Source: an uncultured Eubacteriales bacterium (GTDB lineage Bacteria; Bacillota; Clostridia; Oscillospirales; CAG-382). From it: a stretch of DNA of 15,131 nucleotides. The DNA lies in NCBI GenBank assembly GCA_900550505.1, contig URSI01000011.1, forward strand, positions 1 to 15,131. Direction: 5' to 3'. The notes beneath the pieces were generated by a model, which was not told the origin of the DNA, made no database searches, and was given only the letters and a program-made list of their open reading frames with translations. Positions 1 through 5,519 of this stretch are shown in pieces. Both the position numbers and the translations under genes were made by a program. The first letter of the stretch is position 1; each line of letters begins with the position of its first letter.

Positions 1-81
1 TCGAAGCCGCCGCGCGAAAGCGGACATCTTTTAGGCTGTTTTGCCGTTACGAGGCATAAAACGAAGAGCATGGGCGAGGAG

Positions 82-103
82 AAGCGGCTTATCGCCGCTT
101 TTT
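82..103 (+). terminator. Possible rightward intrinsic terminator at the left edge
   Basis: A 7-bp perfect stem (82-88 with 94-100) with a 5-nt loop is followed on the plus strand by a T run at 99-103. The left arm lies just beyond the minus-strand stop codon of the nucleotidyltransferase and the right arm covers its last codons, so it overlaps that gene's 3' end. It only has a U tract when read rightward. It would therefore serve a convergent gene coming from the left of the window. Short open tails with stops at 32-34 or 57-59 could be the end of such a gene, but neither can be recognised. Confidence 0.35.
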
Positions 104-2134
104 GCGCAGTTTGTCGATTTCGTCCGCCGCCATCGCGCACAGCTCTCTGGCGGTCTCGGCGGCAGTTGCTTCGGCAAACAGCCTGAAGCCTTGTATCGCG
201 GGGACGACAGTGACGCTTCCGTCCGAAAATCTGAGTCTTACGCCTTCTTCGGCTTCCGAGCCGTCGTCCCTTGAAGCAAGCTCGCGAGCCGCTGCGGCGA
301 CCCGGTCGGGATCAAATTCGATATTTGCGGAGCTGAAACCGAACGGCACTTCTTTTAACGCTTCAGACAGTGTTATCGAGCGGCTTTCCAGGTATGAGCC
401 GAGTATCGCCGACAGCATCCTGCCGTCTCTCATCCACCCGTTCTCCGAAGCGAGGGCTCTTGCCGGCTGTTCTGCGGCATCCGTGCCCGTGCGCGTGTAG
501 CAGAGGACCCTTGCGCCGCGCTGTGCCAGAGCTTCACGAAGAGCGAGCGGCATGGAAGCCGGGAGCGCAAAGCTGTTCATGCCGCGCCTGAGCGACGCAA
601 AAAGACAAAGGCAGAGAAGCTGCGGGAAAGAGCAGAGCTGCGAGCAAAGCTCGGTGCCGTCCTCAGACACGGTAAAACCGGCAGAGCCGTCGGTCATGAC
701 CTTTCCGAACGTGTCGGTGACATGGCGCAGCGCCGCGGCGTAGCGGACGGAACATGCCTGCGATACGTCACGGATTTTTCCGCCCGTGTTCGAAGGCATC
801 GAGCCGCGTGCGGCGGATATCACTTCCCGCTCGGTCTCCCTTACGGGCGGGAGCCCGAGTTGATCGTACATCCTCACCTTTGCTCCGTCGGCGATAAAAA
901 CGCAGTCCGCATCGAATGCCTTTGCTGCAAACGAGCATACGGCATCGTCGCATTGTCCGAGTAAAAGCGCATCGGAACCCGCGGCTGCAGCTCCTGCGGC
1001 AAGCGCCAGTGCCAAAGTGTCCGGTGTACCTTTTGCGTATGCGGCGCACACGGTACCGAGCGATTTGCCGGCCCCGTAGCCGAGCGCAAACAGTTTCGAT
1101 GCGTCGGCGGCGCCGTCCGCACAGGCGCAGTCCGCTTCTCCGTCGCAAAACGAAGCGAATACGCCGGGGAAAAGCGGGTTGACCTTTGCGCCCGGGTCGA
1201 CACGCGTACCGGGCTCAAGTACCGTTCCGTCGCCGAGAGAAGCACCGGCGCCTACCACGCAGCCGTCCGGTACCCGGCAGTCCGCGCCGATCTTTACGCC
1301 TTCGCACAGTATGCTGCCGCTGACATCGCTGTCGTCTCCTATGCTCACGTTATCGTATATGACCGAACCGGTGACCTTTGCTCCCTTTCCGGCACGGAGG
1401 TTTTTGCCGTTCGTGCGCTTTGCGCTCGAAAGCTTCACTTTGCCCGAAAACGCATCCGCGTTGCAGCGGTAATATGCGTTCAGATCTCCGATGTCGCACC
1501 AATATCCATCGCATTCCACAGCGTAAATGCGCTCGTTACGCATAAGCTTCGGAAACAGATCGCGGGAAAAATCACACGGTACACCGGGCTCTATGAGGTC
1601 AAGCACGCTTTTGGACATAATGTATATGCCGCTGTTTACAAGATCGCTGACCGCCTTTGACACCGGGGGCTTTTCAACGAATCGTGAGATGAACCCGTCG
1701 GCATCGAGCGTCACACACCCGTATTCGAGTACGAACGGACTGTGGGTAAGCAGCACGGTGCAGCGTGCGCCGGAAGCAAAATGCTTTTCCACGGCGCTTT
1801 TCAAATCAAAATCGCACAAAGCGTCGCCGCTCATGACGATAAAGGTGTCGGCCAGCGCAGATTCGGCGTTTTTCACGCCTCCCGCCGTTCCGAGCGGTTC
1901 TTTTTCTTCAAAAAACGTCAGCTTTACCCGCGGATGCGTGATCTTCCTTATCATTTCGCCCTTGTAGCCGAGAGTCACCGCGGCGTCTGTCACCGAATTG
2001 TCGGCCAGAAGGTCGAGTATGCGTTCGAAGGCTGTCCGCCCGGCGATCAGTGCGAGCGGTTTCGGTATCGAATCGGTAAGCGGTGCGAGCCGCGTGCCTT
2101 TGCCGCCTGCAAGGATCACGGCGTTGTAGTGCAT
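89..2134 (-). CDS. Mannose-1-phosphate guanylyltransferase-type nucleotidyltransferase fused to a degenerate phosphomannomutase-like domain
   Basis: A sugar-nucleotide pyrophosphorylase of 681 aa, expected to make an NDP-sugar (GDP-mannose or a relative) from NTP and sugar-1-phosphate in the cytoplasm. Residues 1 to about 230 are the NTP_transferase fold: LAGGKGTRLAPL at 8-19 with PKP soon after, GTAGGV near 82, the metal-binding GDALCDFD near 103, FVEKP near 152, NSGIYI near 167 and GYWCDIGD near 210. Residues about 248-318 are left-handed beta-helix hexapeptide turns (VIYDNVSIGDD and similar). Residues about 348-681 match the phosphohexomutase half of Clostridia/cyanobacterial fusion proteins, but the SHNP phosphoserine loop is missing; the equivalent stretch reads FIADGAKVRMYDQLG. 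I start at the ATG at 2134, not the TTG at 2140, because AAGGGAAG lies 7 nt before the ATG and only 1 nt before the TTG. Sugar specificity cannot be read from sequence. Confidence 0.88.
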   Translation of the reverse strand: MHYNAVILAGGKGTRLAPLTDSIPKPLALIAGRTAFERILDLLADNSVTDAAVTLGYKGEMIRKITHPRVKLTFFEEKEPLGTAGGVKNAESALADTFIVMSGDALCDFDLKSAVEKHFASGARCTVLLTHSPFVLEYGCVTLDADGFISRFVEKPPVSKAVSDLVNSGIYIMSKSVLDLIEPGVPCDFSRDLFPKLMRNERIYAVECDGYWCDIGDLNAYYRCNADAFSGKVKLSSAKRTNGKNLRAGKGAKVTGSVIYDNVSIGDDSDVSGSILCEGVKIGADCRVPDGCVVGAGASLGDGTVLEPGTRVDPGAKVNPLFPGVFASFCDGEADCACADGAADASKLFALGYGAGKSLGTVCAAYAKGTPDTLALALAAGAAAAGSDALLLGQCDDAVCSFAAKAFDADCVFIADGAKVRMYDQLGLPPVRETEREVISAARGSMPSNTGGKIRDVSQACSVRYAAALRHVTDTFGKVMTDGSAGFTVSEDGTELCSQLCSFPQLLCLCLFASLRRGMNSFALPASMPLALREALAQRGARVLCYTRTGTDAAEQPARALASENGWMRDGRMLSAILGSYLESRSITLSEALKEVPFGFSSANIEFDPDRVAAAARELASRDDGSEAEEGVRLRFSDGSVTVVPAIQGFRLFAEATAAETARELCAMAADEIDKLRKKRR

Positions 2135-2170
2135 TTCCAAACTTCCCTTCGCCTTTTTTAGATTATTTTA

Positions 2171-2194
2171 GGCAATAATGCCGCAGATTATGCC
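2171..2194. repeat. Inverted repeat upstream of the nucleotidyltransferase gene
   Basis: GGCAATAAT (2171-2179) and ATTATGCC (2187-2194) form an 8-bp inverted repeat with one bulged base. It lies 37 bp upstream of the minus-strand start codon. It could be an operator or a hairpin in the leader of that gene. No matching repressor is identifiable here. Confidence 0.4.
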
Positions 2195-2207
2195 GCCGAA
2201 CACAAAA

Positions 2208-2226
2208 ACACGCACAGCCTGCGTGT
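2208..2226 (-). terminator. Hairpin with T run in the divergent intergenic region (terminator-like, minus strand)
   Basis: A perfect 7-bp stem (ACACGCA at 2208-2214, TGCGTGT at 2220-2226) has a 5-nt loop and is followed by five T's on the minus strand. It sits about 75 bp upstream of the nucleotidyltransferase start. It could be an attenuator-like terminator in that gene's leader, or an operator between the divergent promoters. I cannot place a convincing minus-strand promoter above it. Confidence 0.35.
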
Positions 2227-2263
2227 CAAAAAATTAACGAATTGTTAAATAAAAAGACGCCTG

Positions 2264-2292
2264 TTGACTTTTTTGAACACAGAAGTTATAAT
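2264..2292 (+). promoter_or_regulatory. Near-consensus sigma-A promoter for ribF
   Basis: The -35 hexamer TTGACT (2264-2269) and -10 hexamer TATAAT (2287-2292) are separated by exactly 17 bp. Transcription would start near 2299, giving a leader of about 105 nt before the ribF ATG. This is the best promoter in the window and probably drives ribF and perhaps the downstream DacF-like gene. Confidence 0.85.
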
Positions 2293-2298
2293 GTAATA

Positions 2299-2404
2299 AG
2301 CTTGGTGTAGCGGGTCTGATCCGATCGCAGAACGATCCCCGGCGATCATACCAAGCCGGTCTTGATGGCTGTATCCAACGGAACGGACTGGTCGGAAAAT
2401 TCGG
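2299..2404 (+). promoter_or_regulatory. Structured 5' leader RNA of ribF, unassigned class
   Basis: The leader can fold into two adjacent hairpins. The first has an outer stem GCTTGGT (2300-2306) with ACCAAGC (2350-2356), then CGGG (2311-2314) with CCCG (2338-2341), then GATCG (2323-2327) with CGATC (2333-2337) closing a 5-nt loop. The second pairs CCGGTC (2356-2361) with GACTGG (2386-2391), including one G-U pair. Its 3' arm ends 13 nt before the start codon, next to the weak ribosome-binding region. It does not show the conserved FMN riboswitch core. It may be a regulatory leader, but no ligand can be named. Confidence 0.45.
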
Positions 2405-3280
2405 ATGAATAAAACGATACAACCGCGTCGCACCGTCACGCTCGGAAATTTCGACGGGGTGCACCTCGGTCATTCCGCGCTGCTGCGTGAGCTCCGCCGC
2501 GGAGAAGGGATAAAAACGGTATACAGCTTTCTTCGCCATACCCGCGCGGGCGCTGAGGGGTTTTTGCGGCTGTACCCGTGCGTGATAGACGATATGCTTC
2601 TGCGGGAGTCAGGCGCTTCGGAGATATTGCGTGTGGATTTTGACCGTGTCAGGAGCATGACGCCCGCCGACTTTGTCAGACGTGAGCTTTTGCCGCTCCG
2701 GCCGGTGTCGGTAGTTTGCGGAGAGGATTTCAGATTCGGAGCAGGCGGCTCGGGCGATGCACGGCTTCTGGGCAGGCTTCTCGCCGATGCGGGCGTGAGC
2801 CTTGTGATTGTACCGCCCGTAAGGCTCGGGGACGATATCGTCAGCACGACGCTCGTGAAAAACCGGGTCCGCGCAGGAGATATGCAAGGCGCCGCGGCAT
2901 TGCTCGGCAGAGAGTATTTCATACGGGCCCGCGTGGTGGACGGAAAGAAACTGGGACGGCGGATAGGCACTTCGACGGCAAACCTGCCGCTCTATGAAGG
3001 CTGCGTGGAGCCGCGGCACGGAGTGTATGCCTGCCGCTGCGAATTTGACGGGATGACACGTGCGGCGGTGGCAAATGTCGGTGTGCGTCCCACTGTTGAC
3101 AATGACGGCAAAGCCAACGCGGAGGTGTTCCTGTTCGACTTTGACGGCGACCTGTACGGACGTGAGCTTACGCTGCGGCTGGCGGAGTTTATCAGGGACG
3201 AGAGACGCTTTGACAGTATAAGCGATCTCGCAAGTCAGATAGAAAAGGACAAACACGCGGCGGTAAGGCTTCTCGGCTGA
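2405..3280 (+). CDS. ribF: Bifunctional riboflavin kinase / FMN adenylyltransferase (FAD synthetase)
   Basis: Converts riboflavin to FMN and then FMN to FAD in the cytoplasm, using ATP. The protein is 291 aa, slightly shorter than the usual 305-315. The N-terminal adenylyltransferase domain shows TLGNFDGVHLGH at 12-23 with the nucleotidyltransferase HxGH (H20, H23), then CGEDFRFG at 105-112. The C-terminal flavokinase domain begins near 170 (YFIRARVVDGKKLGR) and includes GTSTANL at 188-194, GVRPT at 226-230 and the expected acidic E240-VFLFDFD segment. The usual GxPTAN motif has Ser in place of Pro here. The start is the only ATG that leaves the NFDG motif at its usual distance from the N-terminus; the Shine-Dalgarno sequence (cggaa) is weak. 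It has its own promoter and structured leader, and is not in the common truB-ribF-rpsO context. Confidence 0.93.
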   Translation: MNKTIQPRRTVTLGNFDGVHLGHSALLRELRRGEGIKTVYSFLRHTRAGAEGFLRLYPCVIDDMLLRESGASEILRVDFDRVRSMTPADFVRRELLPLRPVSVVCGEDFRFGAGGSGDARLLGRLLADAGVSLVIVPPVRLGDDIVSTTLVKNRVRAGDMQGAAALLGREYFIRARVVDGKKLGRRIGTSTANLPLYEGCVEPRHGVYACRCEFDGMTRAAVANVGVRPTVDNDGKANAEVFLFDFDGDLYGRELTLRLAEFIRDERRFDSISDLASQIEKDKHAAVRLLG

Positions 3281-3338
3281 GCGCACCTGATACGACAGGG
3301 CTGTCGCCGTTATATATCATCCATTTGGAGGCAGAAAA

Positions 3339-4793
3339 ATGTTTAGAAAGCTTTCGGCATTCGCAACGGCGATACTGCTGGTGTTTTGCTTTTCCGTGAC
3401 GGTTATCGCGGAGGAAACCTCACAGGCTCCCGTAGATACGACACCGCAGCTGAACAGTAAATATGCTGTCGTCGTTTGCGCCGAAAACTCGCAGACCGTG
3501 CTCAGCAAAGGCGAAACTGCGCTCGTAGCACCCGCTGCCGGCGCGAAGCTCATGACGGCGGTGATCGTTGAAGATTTTATGAAAACCACCGGCCGTGACC
3601 CTTCTTCCACGACGTATACCATACCGTCGGAGGCAACAAAAGGATGGGACGGTACTTCCAATATAGGCCTCAGAGAGGGCGAGGAGCTGACGATAAGCGA
3701 GCTGCTTTATGCTTTGCTTGTCAGCAATGCGAACGACGCCTGTATGGCGCTTGCGATATACGTTGCCGGCAGCGAAGACGCATTTGTGGAGATGATGAAC
3801 AAAAAGGCCAAGGAACTGGGTGCGGATTCTACGGTGTTCGTGAATTGCACCGGGCTGGATGCTTCACCGACCAACAATGTTACGACTGCGGCTGATATGG
3901 CGCTGATTCTGGCTGAATTTTACCGTCACAATTCACTCGTGGACATGACCTGTGTGCAGCGGTATGAGATGCGCGCGACGAACAAGTCATCTTCGCGTGC
4001 GCTGAACAATAAAAATCACCTTGTTTCAAAAATACTTGTTTCCAAGTATTATGATTCCCGTGCGGTGGGAATGATGTATACATATACCGAGAGCGCCGGG
4101 CATTGCATATATACTGCCGTTCAGCAGGATGAGCTTACGTTTCTCGTCGTGCTGATGGGCTCCGAATCCATGCCGGTGTCATCCACGGACCTCGATTACA
4201 TAATGGGGTTCAAGGATGCCACTCAGGTATTCACGTGGACGGAAGGCTTTGAATACCGCACGCTGCTTTCGTCTTCGGAACTGCTCGGGCAGGTCAATGT
4301 GATAATGTCTGATACGAGCGAGGCGGTTTCGTATCATGGCAAGGATAAGATAGAGGCGCTCGTCAAGACCGCCGATTTCAACGAGGAGCTCGTGGAGATC
4401 AAGGTCGAATTTGCCGAAGGGGTCGATCCGGACGAAGGGCTTATGGCGCCGCTGACAAAGGGTCAGGAAATAGGCAGCGTAAGCGTTTTCTATGACGGAA
4501 AGCTCATGGGCGAGACGCCGCTGGTGCTCACCTCGAGCGTTGACCGAAGCGATATGCTCTACATATGGTCGCAGATAAGCTCGGTACTTTTCAGCCGCGG
4601 AATGAAGATCGCCGTCATAGTATTTGTGGTGCTCGTCGCGCTTTATGTGGTGCTCATGATAACTCTTTCCGTACTGCGTGCGGTGAGAAAGGCCAAACGC
4701 AGAAAAGCGCGCAGGCTGGAACGTGAAAAGAACGGCGGAGCGCGGAGGGTTTATTACTACGTTGATGACGATGACGACGAGTACTATGAGTGA
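3339..4793 (+). CDS. DacF/PBP5-like membrane protein lacking all three penicillin-binding catalytic motifs
   Basis: A 484-aa protein with the architecture of D-alanyl-D-alanine carboxypeptidases (peptidase S11): signal peptide about 1-24, transpeptidase-like domain about 38-290, PBP5-associated beta domain about 303-400, a membrane helix near 422-447, a very basic juxtamembrane segment and an acidic tail (VDDDDDEYYE). The active site is gone. SxxK reads AGAK (67-70, nucleophile Ser to Ala), SxN reads NAN (130-132), and the KTG position reads MYT (246-248). Surrounding family signatures are intact (KLMTA, NDACMALA, AGSEDAFVEMMN, TGLD). So it probably binds or scaffolds at the cell wall without hydrolysing peptides; that role is inference. 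TTTGGAGG lies 7 nt upstream of the ATG. It follows ribF by 58 bp and may share its transcript. Confidence 0.85.
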   Translation: MFRKLSAFATAILLVFCFSVTVIAEETSQAPVDTTPQLNSKYAVVVCAENSQTVLSKGETALVAPAAGAKLMTAVIVEDFMKTTGRDPSSTTYTIPSEATKGWDGTSNIGLREGEELTISELLYALLVSNANDACMALAIYVAGSEDAFVEMMNKKAKELGADSTVFVNCTGLDASPTNNVTTAADMALILAEFYRHNSLVDMTCVQRYEMRATNKSSSRALNNKNHLVSKILVSKYYDSRAVGMMYTYTESAGHCIYTAVQQDELTFLVVLMGSESMPVSSTDLDYIMGFKDATQVFTWTEGFEYRTLLSSSELLGQVNVIMSDTSEAVSYHGKDKIEALVKTADFNEELVEIKVEFAEGVDPDEGLMAPLTKGQEIGSVSVFYDGKLMGETPLVLTSSVDRSDMLYIWSQISSVLFSRGMKIAVIVFVVLVALYVVLMITLSVLRAVRKAKRRKARRLEREKNGGARRVYYYVDDDDDEYYE

Positions 4794-4856
4794 CGCAACG
4801 GCACTGAAAAGCAGGCGAAATTTTAGTAAAAATTCGTAAAAACGGGGAAAAAGCCC

Positions 4857-4885
4857 TTGCAATAAGCTCATCTCTGTGATATAAT
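4857..4885 (+). promoter_or_regulatory. Sigma-A promoter for secG
   Basis: TTGCAA (4857-4862) and TATAAT (4880-4885) are spaced by 17 bp in the gap between the DacF-like gene and secG. Transcription would start near 4892, leaving a 65-nt leader. No clear terminator for the previous gene is seen between 4794 and 4856. Confidence 0.8.
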
Positions 4886-4916
4886 CACGCTGTTGCACCT
4901 GTATAAATCATCAACG

Positions 4917-4946
4917 CCGGCAGCCGTGAGTTTGCCGGAGGAAAGG
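4917..4946 (+). promoter_or_regulatory. Leader hairpin overlapping the secG ribosome-binding site
   Basis: CCGGCA (4917-4922) pairs with TGCCGG (4933-4938) around a 10-nt loop. The 3' arm covers the first two bases of the Shine-Dalgarno stretch GGAGG (4937-4941), which is followed by a second purine stretch GAAAGG (4941-4946), 10 nt before the ATG. The hairpin could modulate ribosome access, but the second stretch remains free. Confidence 0.35.
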
Positions 4947-4956
4947 TTTTTGACAT

Positions 4957-5406
4957 ATGGAAACACTTGAGCTGATAATGACGATCATAATTTTCGTGCT
5001 CGCAATAGCGATCACCGTGTTGGTGCTGCTCCAGAGCGGAAAGCAGAAGAATCTCTCCGGTGCCATCGCCGGCGGCTACGAAACTTTTCTTGGTAAAGAC
5101 CGCGCAAAAAAAGCAGATAAGCTTTTTGACAAGGCGACCGTTATATGCTCTGTGATATTTGCGGTGCTCGTGCTTCTCGTATTTATCATTCAGCCCAGCA
5201 GCGCGTCAGGCACTCCGGGCAGCGGCACTTCTACGGGCGGCACGACTTCTTCCTCCGTCACCACGAGCAAGGAGGATAGCGAGGCGGCAGACGACGAGAG
5301 CGTCGCTGACGAGAGCGATGCCGACGAGGAAAGCGGCGATTCCGAGGAATCAGGGAATGCGGACGAGAGTACGGACGTGACAGATACTTCGGATTCCGCT
5401 GAGTGA
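4957..5406 (+). CDS. secG: Preprotein translocase subunit SecG with a long acidic C-terminal tail
   Basis: SecG is the small accessory membrane subunit of the SecYEG protein-export channel. The protein has 149 aa, about twice the usual 75-80. The first 80 residues are standard SecG: a membrane helix at about 6-26 ending in LLQSGKQ, the conserved cytosolic loop NLSGAIAGGYETFLGK (32-47), and a second helix at about 61-79. The remainder is a Ser/Thr/Gly linker (about 81-103) and a very acidic low-complexity tail (about 105-149, almost all D, E, S, T, A and G). The tail follows the second helix. It is followed by an RNase R-family gene, which matches the secG-rnr order of many Firmicutes. It has its own promoter and a terminator at its end. 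Confidence 0.92.
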   Translation: METLELIMTIIIFVLAIAITVLVLLQSGKQKNLSGAIAGGYETFLGKDRAKKADKLFDKATVICSVIFAVLVLLVFIIQPSSASGTPGSGTSTGGTTSSSVTTSKEDSEAADDESVADESDADEESGDSEESGNADESTDVTDTSDSAE

Positions 5407-5441
5407 TCGACCGAGCCGCACGCCGGATCATATCTTCAAAG

Positions 5442-5490
5442 CTCCCGGGAGGCACGGTCAAGCCGACGCCTGCGGGAGTTTTCGCGTTTT
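5442..5490 (+). terminator. Intrinsic terminator after secG
   Basis: A long interrupted stem pairs CTCCCG (5442-5447) with CGGGAG (5473-5478), AGGC (5450-5453) with GCCT (5468-5471) and CGG (5455-5457) with CCG (5463-5465). It is followed by TTTT, then a T6 run at 5487-5492 and further T runs. It lies 35 bp after the secG stop and 30 bp before the Shine-Dalgarno of the next gene, so it may also act as a partial (read-through) terminator. Confidence 0.75.
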
Positions 5491-5519
5491 TTACGTTTTT
5501 GTTTTTTTAAGGAGCAGCC

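Noticed and set aside
2135..2140. TTG start for the nucleotidyltransferase
   Set aside because: The Shine-Dalgarno AAGGGAAG would be only 1 nt from the TTG; it is correctly spaced for the ATG two codons later.
2299..2404. FMN riboswitch in front of ribF
   Set aside because: The conserved FMN riboswitch core segments are absent; only generic hairpins can be drawn.
3293..3306. CGACAG/CTGTCG palindrome after ribF as a terminator
   Set aside because: The loop is only 2 nt and no T run follows.
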